DNA of 64,000 nucleotides from Amoebophrya sp. A120 (taxonomy: Eukaryota; Sar; Dinophyceae; Syndiniales; Amoebophryaceae): positions 3,249,396-3,313,395 of the forward strand of contig CAJINV010000013.1 in NCBI GenBank assembly GCA_905178155.1, given 5' to 3'. The position numbers were made by a program, and so were the translations under genes. This document shows positions 47,663 to 58,700 of the stretch, in pieces. The notes below the pieces were generated by a model, which saw nothing but the letters and a program-made list of their open reading frames with translations, searched no databases and had not been told where the DNA came from. Position 1 is the stretch's first letter. Each line of letters begins with the position of its first letter.

Positions 47663-50600
47663 ATGACTTTTCGTCTCATGGCCGCGCGCTTGCAACTTGT
47701 TTTCTTTCAAGCCGCATCACTATTATTCTTATTCTGCAAGAGTACGATCATCCTCCGCGCCAGCACTTTGTTCGCCCCCCCGACGGCTGCGACGCGGACG
47801 GAAACGGAACAAATTTTTCACGACCGAATCTATCGGGGAGGAAAATTGAGGAACAAAAATGGCTCTGGGTCTTCGTCTTCTGCTGGAAGTCGGAGTCAAA
47901 TAAAGCACGCCCAACTAGTACACGTCGATCCGGCGTTGGTACCATTTCCTTGGTTTCGAAAACTGTCCGTGGCGTTCGGCCAGTGTAGGAACTTCACGCT
48001 GATTAACACTCCTACGCTACTGGAAAGCGTTGTTGATCGGTGGGCGACTTGTCCGGACTACTTGAATTTGGTTGCTCCACGAAACACGACCCCGTCCTAC
48101 TTTTCGGCCAGTGAGATTATATCAGAAATAGACGAGAGCAATAAACATTCCAGACTGCTAAAAGCGGAAACCGGGCAAACACGCACAGGACTGCCAGTTG
48201 AAAACACCGTTGTAACTACAGCACTCGAAAATGACGAGGAAGAGTCTGATGAAGAACGTGAACGAGCGGCCACAGCTGCTGAAGATGTAACCACGGGGAC
48301 AGAAATAAGAATTTCAGGCAGCGCACAAGAGCAAGATCAAGAATGGGCCGCTCTGCGCCACCAGTTCTCTCCATTCGGCGTGAGTTTCTTGCGCCTTTAC
48401 CGCAATACTGTCGAGGTGGACCACGACACCAAAAGTAGGCAGACTGGTGCGGGCGGCAGCAAAAATGCGACACTTCACCGTGTCGATAGTATCAACAAAG
48501 GCAGACCGGGCGATGTCCCGGCAGTTGTGCAGATCGCCGTTCATAGCTGGCCGGAGTTTGAGGTGGTTTTTGTGGAGGTTTCGGACTATGCAAACACGGT
48601 CGAAAAGCTCCGGCCCGACCATGTGCTGCTGGTGGACCAGCAAGATGATGGTAATGAGGCTAAGAATATTGATATCACGAATGTCGGTCGTTCGCCGTCT
48701 TTTGCTGTGCCAACAGCTGCCGGCGGTGGCGGTGGAGTTGTCGCGTCTCCGTCCTCTCTTGGCGTGCTCGATGGACTTGCGGACCTGCTACAGTGTAAAC
48801 CACGACCACCGAAGTCGAAGATGGGCAGGAGTGCATCTTCGCCGTCTGCTTCGAGTGAAAACGGTGGAGAAAATGACAGTACAGCTTCAACAGGTCCAGC
48901 AGGCGGACGAGGACCAGTACAGTCTCAGTCGGATTTCCGTCTCACCGATGAGACGGGGCGGTCGTTTGGAAAGGACCTTAAAATTTTGGTATCGCACCGC
49001 TCCGAGTTCCAAGAAATACGGATTGTCGAGACCAGGGTCCTGCTCCAGGCGGCAGAGGACGATGTTTCGGGTGAAGATGATCGGGAGCGCCAAGTATTGC
49101 ATCAAAGAAGGCAGCACCTCTATGTCGTCGACAAAAATGTGCTGAAGCAACTGACTTTTTTATCACTGCATGACTTTGGTATCACAGAGGAGCGTGTGAA
49201 TAGAGGCTAAAAAATAGTATTTTTTCCGCTTCTGATGGATTTTCTGCAGGAGCATAGGACGCTGAAACTCCTGTCCGTCATGATTTCAATTGGGAACGAT
49301 GACGAGGAGCTGCGCGTTTGCACTGCATACGAATATTTTTATCCTGCAGCTTCAGCAGCTCCATCCTCGTCTGCGAACACTCTTTCCCTACAAACCGAGC
49401 GTCGGCTCTACCTGGACCGGTTCCTGCAATCGAGCACTCGCTGGGAACACTTGTACCACGAGGCTCTGGTCCAGCCCGCGATGCTGACGTTTTATCTGCG
49501 GGAGAAGCGGCCCCCAAGGACGGTCCTGATCTACGGTGGGGGCGAGGGTGCGACCCTGCGGGAAGTGTTGAAGTGGCGAGAAGTGGAGCGAGTGGTCATG
49601 ATTGACTTGGACCGCGATGTGGTGGAAATGAGTAAGAAATACCTACCGAGCATGCACCGCAACGCGTTTGAAGACAGTCGCGCGGAAGTCGTGTTCGCAG
49701 ACGTTTTTGAGTGGTTGAGGCGGGAAAAGGTAAATAGTAGCGATTTTCCTCCTACTCAGGACGACAGACGGGGAGGAGCACAAGCACGAGACGGAAACGC
49801 GACAGCAGCTGCTGCCGAGCAACATCAATCATCATCTGACTCAACATTCGAACTCGTGGTTTATGATCTGGTGGATCCGGACGCCGGTCTTTTCTCCGAA
49901 CAGATGCTAGCCGAGCTGGTCGACCTGACATTCACCAAACACCTGGACCCTGAGCGGGGCATGTTTGCATCGCAAATGGGCGACGCGCCCTCCTGGGAGC
50001 AGGTGTTGCGGACCATGGAACGCGACGAAGAAGGTCGAGGACGCGAAGAGAAGGCTCCACTTCTTCAGGACGAAACTGTTTCTACAACGGCTCCGGGTGA
50101 TCAAGACAGGATTATGATGAGCAAAGAAGAACAGCTATTCGAGAACACCTCCACGCCGGCAACCGCTCTTCACCTGGTTCGCGCCTTCGCCAGCCGGGTC
50201 GCGCAACACACACAATTTCAGCACTTTTACGAGCAGTACTCGCCCACATGGAACGTGGGGACCCTGTTTCTGCTCGCGGCGAGAGATGGCAATGTAGCGG
50301 AAACGTTTTTCCAACAGGCGGGGGAGGAAAACGTAGACCGGGCGCTGGCGACGGAAATCTTGGCAGCTGCTCCGCCCGCGAAGCAAGAGAACAAAGTGCA
50401 GCCACTCCGGCACTACTGCGGCCGAGTGCACGCTTTGTATCAGGCGCCTATGGTAGGGCGGGAAGAAAGCTCGTCTTCACTTTCTTTTTGCGGTTTATTG
50501 AGGGGAGCGAGAGTATGTAGCAGCACTTGCATCGAAATATGGTCTTGAAGTGAGCTATCGATCATCTTCAATGTCACTAGAGGTTGCGACTACAGCGAGT

Positions 50601-53600
50601 GCTTCAAGCGCAGTAGTTGCAGCGATTATGTTGAGGACGTAGCTTCTCTTTCCGTCGCATATCCGACAAGGGCAATGCAGTGGCTTCTCCAAGGGCACCA
50701 GAATCACGAAATCAAGGATCTTGATCGTCCCGGCCGTGCTGCAGTTGGTGCCGCGGCTGAAGCAGCAGCTGTGGGACCAGGCGATCAACCCACGACATGG
50801 AAGACCGAAGTAGATGGTGGAGTCGCTGAACCAGCACCACCTCCAAGGAATCGATCTGACCCCGCCGGTTTTTTTCCGTTCTCTGAGGCGGAAGAGCCGG
50901 CGGAGACGGTTGCAATGCGAAACGAGCGGGTTCTCCTGTTTTCCGTGGACAACAGTCGCTACGAACAGCCTTGGTGGAAGCCTTTATCTTCCGGGGCGAG
51001 GCTCGTGGGAGATGCGTGCTGTGCGGCAGACGATCAATACACCTGCTCCGCCGAAAGGACTCTTCATCATCCTTCTGATGCACAATGTGAGTCCAACCAC
51101 GACCAGGAGCCTGGTGCCGGCGCCGAAGACCCGCCTGAGGGCGGAGCTCGCTGTAAGCTGCTTGGAACAAACAACGCGACGAGTGTGCTGCAAGACGAGC
51201 CTAGGGACCAGGAGCGGGACGACACCAGGGTGCAACGGCAGCAAGATGAGGAAGGAGCGTCAGCATTTTCTTCTGAAGTCGACCTGCCGTCCTCAATCTT
51301 CACAGGGTCAGAAGATGAGACAGTGAAGCCTGGATACAACTCCGCCAATAACCATGTTGATCCGCCCAGACCGAGCATGTCGGTGCAGCAGCTCTCCGCG
51401 ATTTTGTACTTGTTCCCCAGCAGCACCAAAGAATTTCTTGAGGATGATGTGGTGCAGACCACAAGCGAGCAAAGCCGCCAAGCGCAAACTTCTCGTCCTC
51501 CTCGTCCTAGAACCAGCAACGACGTCAACCTGCACGCCCGGAATCTCACCGATTTGGCCGATTTTATCGTAGCGCACCAGAACCTTACAGTGTTACAGAA
51601 GAAAGTTCTTCAGGTCGAAGAAGATTCGCTCAACTACTTTGTTGGAGAACAACATCACGATCAACAAGGTGGAATTGGAATTGGTCCGCATCATCACGCG
51701 GGGGTTCTTTACATCCTGTCAGAATCGCACTTGACGCTGCATTTTTACAACGAGGTGAGGCCACGGCCTGCAACGAGCTCGCCCACGTCTACTTCTACAT
51801 CAGGCGAAAGCACTTCGTCTCGCACTACAAGCCGCGTCAGCTCAGCATTAGGACGCACAAGAATCATCCTGGAGCTTACAACGTGCCAGGATTTCGCAAC
51901 TCTCGACGCGAAAACGTCGGTTTTTCTGCAGCCGAGCACTTTCATTGCTGACTTGGAAAAAGCCACGGCAAAAATTTTCGATTTGCAAGACGTGTTCGTA
52001 CGCTGGGGCGTGCAGCTGTGGGGAACGGTGGGAGTGGAGCAAGATGAGTTCGCTAAAATGAACTTAGAAGTAGGACACGAACAACAAGGCGATCATGCTC
52101 CAGCTTCTGCCGGATCGAAAGTTGTAACTACGGCGCCACCTCCTATGGGCATTGCGTTGCAGCTGAGCCTAAACCTTGCAGAAGTCAGCGCAGGAGCAGC
52201 ACTACCAGGGGGAGAACGAGCTGTCTTCGAAAGCCAGACTACTTCTAGCAACACAACCTACCTCTTCGGTGCGGGTTTTGGTAAATCAGGTTCGTCTTCC
52301 TCTTCTTCTTCGCAGTGGGACGGTTTGCAGACGCAATTGCAAGACACGCTCGGTGGGTTCAAGTATCTGGTCGGAAAGGCGGGTTGTATTGAACATGCGG
52401 AACAAGAAACGACCGAAGTGACCTCTTCGTTCACCGCCCCAACATCTTGCAGCCTGGAAGTGTGGAGTTTCAGTGACGCAGCCGCGCTGGCTGCGCAACT
52501 TGATGCGGCAGCAGGAGAAGATGAAGAAAGTCGTGAACAGGAGCAGGAAAGAACCAGAGGAGATGATCTGAAGACCCCCAGCACTGGCGTCGAAGACGAA
52601 GATCCCCTTGCCGCCTCCTACTTTCCAGAAGACGAGTCAGACGACCTGCCGCAGCACAGCTACCTCAGCCACCGGGTATTTTTCCGTTTCAATACGAGGA
52701 TTCACGTCCTGAATGCCATTCCGGCGATGAAATTAGCCAATTTGGCGCTGAGGTCAATAATTAATGTCGTAGAAGAAGATCATGAAGACGGTGGGGAACA
52801 AGAGCAAGGTCCAGAGATTGTAGAAGAGCTAGACCAGGGGAAACCGAAACTCGTAGTGCCTTCTACTGAAGGAAGCAGTGCTGGACGACGTCACGCCCAT
52901 GATGTTAACGCGCTGCAGACATCAACTAGCGCCAGCAGCAAAAACTCTCCGGACGAAGCGAACAAGAAAATCGACATTGTGATCCTCGGGGGCGGGTTGG
53001 GCACCGGCTTGCAAGCTGTTCTAGGCTTCAAAGAGCAGGACGAAGACGGTAGAGTTGCGAAAAAATCGAGAGCTAGTGGCTCTTCCTCCTCATCGTCATC
53101 CAGGATCGGGAAAATCACGATTGTTGATTCCTCTTCCGATGTGCGAGTGTTGGCCGCTCAACTGTACGGAGAGGAGGTGGTGCATCTTCAAGCAGGAAAC
53201 CACAATGATTCAAGTGGGACGTCGACCGGAGTCCTCCATAGCCAACTCATTCCTACCTCGTTTTTCCACGAAGCAGAATTCGTAGCTTACGGAGCAGGAC
53301 GAGATCTCTTCCAATGGTTGCACACAGCGCCTCGAAGCCGAAGGATGAATTGGAGTCGGGCAGTAGAGGAGGAAGTTGATTCAAGAAGTGGTCGTGAAGA
53401 AGAACATCGACAACTGCAGCAGCATGCCATTGCTGTGGGTAGAAGTTCATCTCATGCAAGAACTGAGCAAGATCTTGGCTCGCGCAAGTACTACACGACG
53501 TTTCTTCTGTGCGAGTATTGCCACGTGTTTTTGCAACAGCGTGTGGAGAAGGAGTTGCGAACTTTTTCACGACCCTATGGGCAGGCGGGGACCACTCAGC

Positions 53601-54280
53601 GGCCGCCGTGGTCTTCCGATGTAGTGGAAGGGGTTCTCGACCAAATCGCAGGAGATCTAGCCGGATACCACGAGCACATAGTTGGCAGCCCAACGAGCAG
53701 CGAAGATGTCGAAACTGAGAGTAATCACCATGACGACAACTACAGTCACGGCTCCGCCTCCTCCAAGAAACGGAGCAACATTGTTTTTGCGGCCCAGATG
53801 GGCTTCAATCCGGGCGGGTTGAGCAGCTACGCGACGGGACACGTCACCCCGGGAGAGAGCACAAGGAGAATGGAACTGTTTGGGTACGATGAAGATCATG
53901 AAGAATCGAACAAGGCGGGTCGTGTAAACAGCGATAATTCACCGCTCCAATTTTTTGAAGATGCCGCGGCAGAAGAAGGAGAAGAAGATATGGGCAAGCC
54001 GCACCCGCCATTGGTTGAAAGTCGCGCGGGAAGTGTTGACCAGGAGCCGATGCGTCAGCAGAAGGAGCAAGTTCTTGAAGAAGACATCAAAACAAAAACT
54101 CGCCGGCAAGGTAGTAAATTTTTTTTGAGCCAGAAAAATCACGACGACCCCTCGGAGTTTCAAGACCTTTTCTTTCTTTCCCTGCGGCGGCATTTCCGGT
54201 TTGTGCACGTGTGGCAGGACAATTTCCGCGAATTTTACGTCATCGCAACCAACATGGAAGGGTTCCAATTGGCGGTATGA
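47663..54280 (+). CDS. Double AdoMet decarboxylase / spermidine synthase fusion
   Basis: Start at the ATG at 47663, which opens a signal-peptide-like sequence (MAARLQLVFFQAASLLFLFC). Exons 47663-49195, 49250-50512/3 and 50667/81-54280 give about 2130 residues. Module 1 has an AdoMetDC-like part (HQFSPFGVS; AVVQIAVHSWPE near residue 287) and a spermidine synthase domain (WEHLYHEALVQPAML, YGGGEGATLREVLKW, VYDLVDPDAGLF with the catalytic D-x-x-D-P). Module 2 repeats the order: LSESHLTLHFYNE near residue 1280, then ILGGGLGTGLQAVLGF and a region where DxxDP is replaced by LLCEYC. AdoMetDC self-cleaves at Glu-Ser to form a pyruvoyl group, so module 1 (E-S-H replaced by V-V-Q) should be inactive and module 2 active, while the synthase is intact only in module 1. 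Together they could make spermidine from AdoMet and putrescine; this is inference. Long acidic, Ser-rich linkers separate the domains. Confidence 0.75.
50514..50661 (+). mobile_element. Possible introner-like element in the polyamine fusion gene
   Basis: TATGTAGCAGC at the left and CCGTCGCATA at the right; arms pair only partly. Offset splicing (50513 to 50667) and a GT-AG alternative (50513-50680 removed) are both in frame and differ by five residues. Confidence 0.4.
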
Positions 54281-55742
54281 GCAGAGCCGGGGTTGTTGTA
54301 GGTTCTCACCTAGTGATCTTCGCAATTATGAGATTGAAAGAGTGTAGGATTTTTTTCAATGTTTTTATGAAACACGGTAAGTATCAGCCTGTTGTACAAT
54401 CGTTTCTCGTCTCGCAGGCAACATTGAGATAGTTATGTAGCAAAAAGATGACCTCCAGGTGGTCGCACAGACATCCGCAGACAATGTTGCCACCGTTGTC
54501 ACTAAAACTCAGCGGAGGAATCAGAATTTCGATTGCTTTGCAAAATCGCAGCTGCGATAAGAGAAATATGGGACAAGATGGTTTCACCAGTATGAATCAA
54601 ATGATCGCGCTCGCGTTGTCGTTGACGCCGGCGTGGTCCAAAAGGTTCTGCACGAGCAGGTTTGCTTTCCGTCTTTTTCGCCCCATCTTATTGAGTCATG
54701 TCTAACTACACGGGATGTAGAATGTGAATGGGGCCGCAATGTTCTGGATTTACTTATTTGAAGCAGTACGCGCAGGAGAGATGCACGACGATGAGTGCTG
54801 TAAGTATTCTAGCTTCCATTGTCTCAAACACACAAAAGCTCAAGCTCTTTGGGCGAAAGCAAAAGATGAAGAACGAGAGAAAATATCAAAATGAGAGGCG
54901 AGGAGAACTATTACTATTAGAAAGAAGTCATGTGGCTTTTGCACAGCGAGTGTCAAAGAACAAAGGAAAAAAAGTAATTGCGTCCTCTCATCTCTTTCAC
55001 ACCAAAATAAACCGAGTGCAGGAAAAATTATTTAAAGACCACATCATCATCACCTGAGAGCGTGCATATGTACCAAACCAGGCCCCGCAAAGAATCGCAA
55101 GTACCACAAGCGAGACAAAGCCACGAAAAACACGGTCGTTCTTTTACCCTGGTGGTCAAGAAATTGCGGTGCCCTGCTCACCACGAATGAGTTAAGTATC
55201 TAAATAAAAGTGTCACATCTCTACTCTTTTCGTCAAGTATTTAACGGAGGCAAACGGAGTGCGAGTGTAGCCCTAGCACCGAGGCACCGGACAGTTGTCC
55301 AGGAAAGGCACTGAGTCAGTGTCAGCCGAGTGCTCTGTTCTCCCTCCTTCTCATCGTACGTCAGTAGCTTAATGTAAGCAAAATCACAAATAAGCACAAA
55401 TATCCTGTTTAGACCACCTTCTGTCTCTCAATCACAAAACATTCTAGCGTCGTGTGATAATAAACGCTACATTTTCCACTCACCTAGATTTTCCCTTATA
55501 TATACAACACTGTTGAGAAACAGAAGTGCTGTCAGTCAGCGCCTCGTCTTTCTCTCATATACCTACAAGCAGCTACTTCCAATTAGCTGCGGGAGCAGCA
55601 CTTCTACCCCTGACAAAAATTATACCCAAGATCGTACTTACCCCTAATCGAAATTGATCCTTAAGAGGACACACCCGCTTTCTCTCTTTCCACATTTTCC
55701 TGAGACGGCCCCTATTACCCTCCCTCTCCCCGAAACTTCAAG
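54281..55742. other. intergenic, probable UTRs
   Basis: A frame continues weakly at 54448-54705 and could be a last exon of the upstream gene, but no motif supports it. The segment before 55743 is pyrimidine-rich (ctctctttcc, cctccctctcc) and is likely the 5' UTR of the aconitase gene. No RNA gene seen. Confidence 0.4.
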
Positions 55743-58700
55743 ATGTCGGCTGCAGGAGCCTCTACTGCAGCTGCACCCCCGCAGCATGCATACGCTTCCA
55801 CCCTGACGCAACTGGGCGATCATCAGGAGAAGTGGTTTTTCTCCCTGAAAAAACTCCAGGACGAGCGCGTAGACACCCTTCCCTACTGCATCCGCATTCT
55901 GCTGGAGTCGGCGGTGCGCAACTGCGACGGGTTCGAAGTGAAAAAGCAGGACGTGGAGAATATTTTAAACTGGCAGAAAAATGCGGGTCAGGTGGAAGTG
56001 CCCTTCAAGCCCGCGCGGGTGGTGCTGCAGGATTTCACCGGCGTGCCCGCGGTTGTGGACTTTGCAGCGATGCGGGACGCCATGGCACGGTTGGGCGGGG
56101 ACCCGACGCTGATTAACCCCTTGTGCCCGGCAGATCTTGTGATCGATCACAGTGTGCAGGTACGATGAAGAAGACTTAGCGTTTTTTTCCAGGTTTGTTC
56201 GTTACGGTTTCGGTCGACGTACCCGTTCATGACAATCTCGTTGGACTACTTTTTCTGCAACACCAATTTAAGTTTTACTTCTTTGTTCCAGGTTGATTTC
56301 AGCCGGACCCCAGAAGCGCTGAAGAAAAACGAAGATTTGGAAATGGAAAGAAACAAAGAGCTATGATATTGATGCAAACTTTGCTGGGAAAGGGAATAAG
56401 CCAGCAAAGGCATGGGTTATGGGCAGAGATAAATGCAACTTGTATACGAGTCACTACTACTAGTAGGTACCAAAATTTTCTTGAACATGATCAAAACCTA
56501 AACCCCGATTCTGTATTCCCGCCTCCAGCCCCAGCAGAGTTTGGCCCTTGCATACCTTCGTTTCCAGTTTCTAAAATGGGGCGCCAAGGCCTTCGACAAC
56601 ATGACGATCGTGCCGCCAGGCAGCGGGATTGTACATCAGGTCAACCTCGAATACCTCGCCCGAGTGGTTTTCAACACTGAGGATGAAAGTAAATCTGTGT
56701 CATCAACTACACCGGAAAAGAAAAGGCTGCTCTACCCGGACTCTTTGGTCGGCACGGATTCGCACACCACCATGATCGACGGCTTGGGAATCGCGGGGTG
56801 GGGGGTCGGCGGCATCGAGGCGGAGGCCGTGATGCTGGGGCAGGCGATATCCATGGTGTTACCCGAAGTGATCGGGTTCGAACTCACGAACAGCATGGAC
56901 AAACTCTGCACAGCGACCGATCTGGTACTAGTACTACTCTGAATAATTTTATCATTTTCTCGGCTATTTGTAATTGTAATTCTAATTGTATTTATTCGAG
57001 AACCGCGGGCAACATGTACATTCCGTTCACATGAGATGAAGATGATGAGGCATATTTTTCCATTCCCATTCACCCCGCATTTTTTCGAAAAAGGTTCTCA
57101 CCTGCACGGCGATGTTGCGGAAGCGTGGCGTTGTCGGGAAGTTTGTCGAGTTTTTCGGCCCCGGTTGCGCCTCGTTGACCGTCGCGGACCGTGCGACCAT
57201 CGCGAACATGAGTCCGGAGTACGGGGCGACGATGGGTTTTTTTCCGACGGACGCGAAGTCCATGGAGTACCTGGTCCAAACCGGGCGGAGCAAGGTATGG
57301 CGTTCTCAAGTGTAGTTACATTCTCAACTGTTACATGAATTTGTAATGCGAGAACAATAACAGTGAGAGTGGCAATATTGCAGCTTTCGCATCACAGATT
57401 TGCCACAGATTATCATGCTGCTTAGCCGTTCGAAAATTTGTCATGCTAAGCACCTCGATCAAGTGGAACTGGAAACTGATGGCAATTTTGCATGACAAAT
57501 CCGTGTAACAGTTGAGCACGTAACAGTTGAGAATGCCATACAATGCGCAGGTCGCGCGGATCGAGAACTACCTTCGGGAAAACGGGTATGGGAGTGTCAG
57601 GATTGAAATCGTCAAAGTTGACAGAGTTTGTGACGCATAAAATGCTAGACGCAAAGGGCCTGTCTTGCAGAGCAGGCAACTGAGGCCGATTATAAGCCTG
57701 CTCCGGGTGTGAGATAGACCTGCTAAAATAGCATGACAAAAGCAGTCTTCTCTGCTCAAACAGCATGACAAATTGGATTTCCATGCTCCCAAAATTTGTC
57801 ATGCGCCACTTGCAAACTGGGCTCCAGCTTGTATCGCTTTTCTGCATTACAGATTGATTATCTCAACTTTGACGATTTCGATCCTGACGCTTCCATAACG
57901 GGCTGTTCCGGCTGTACGACAAGGAATCAGAGCAGTTGAACGCGAAAATCAAGTACACGGACGTGCTGCACCTGGACCTCTCCACGGTTGTGCCCTGCGT
58001 GTCCGGGCCGAAGCGGCCCCACGACTACGTGTCTGTAAAAGACATGCCTCGGGACTTCACGAGCTGTCTGACCAACAAGATCGGCTTCAAGGGGTTCGGG
58101 TTACCGAAGGAGAAATTGGCGGACACGGTCAAGTTTACGTACAAAAACCAGGAATTCGAACTGAAACACGGGTCCTGCGTCCTCGCAGCCATCACCTCCT
58201 GCACCAACACGAGCAACCCGGGCGTGATGCTGGGCGCGGCGCTGCTCGCGCGGAACGCGCTGCGGAAGAACCTCTCCGTGTTGCCGTACATCAAAACCAG
58301 TTTGAGTCCGGGCTCTGGGGTGGTGGCCAGCTACCTGGAGGAATCGGGACTGATCAAAGATTTGGAGAAGCTCGGGTTCTACAAGACCGGGTTCGGGTAT
58401 GGATGTGTCAGAGTTGAAATCGACAAAGTTGAAATGATTTGTCATGCATAAAATGCGACACATTGCTGAAGGCGCAAGGGAGGGGGCAGATTCTAGTGCT
58501 GAGAAGGGTCAAGAATTGGGCTGCTGAGTAGCATGACAGGGCGCAGCCATCTTGCCCTAAACAGCATGACAGACTTGCTTCGAGGCCAGGAAAATTTGTC
58601 ATGCGCCGATTGGAAACTGTGGGTCCAACTGGTATAGATTTTATGCATCACAAATTATTTTTTCAACTTTGTTAATTTCAATCCTGACAGTTCCATATCG

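Noticed and set aside
54448-54705. 85-codon frame after the polyamine fusion as a further exon
   Set aside because: An introner-type junction could be drawn at 54272, but the arms are poor and the sequence has no domain signal.
57295-57550. Canonical GT-AG reading of aconitase intron 4
   Set aside because: It is in frame, but it leaves AATGCGCAG beyond the element unexplained and removes two residues that the introner rule keeps; retained only as an alternative.
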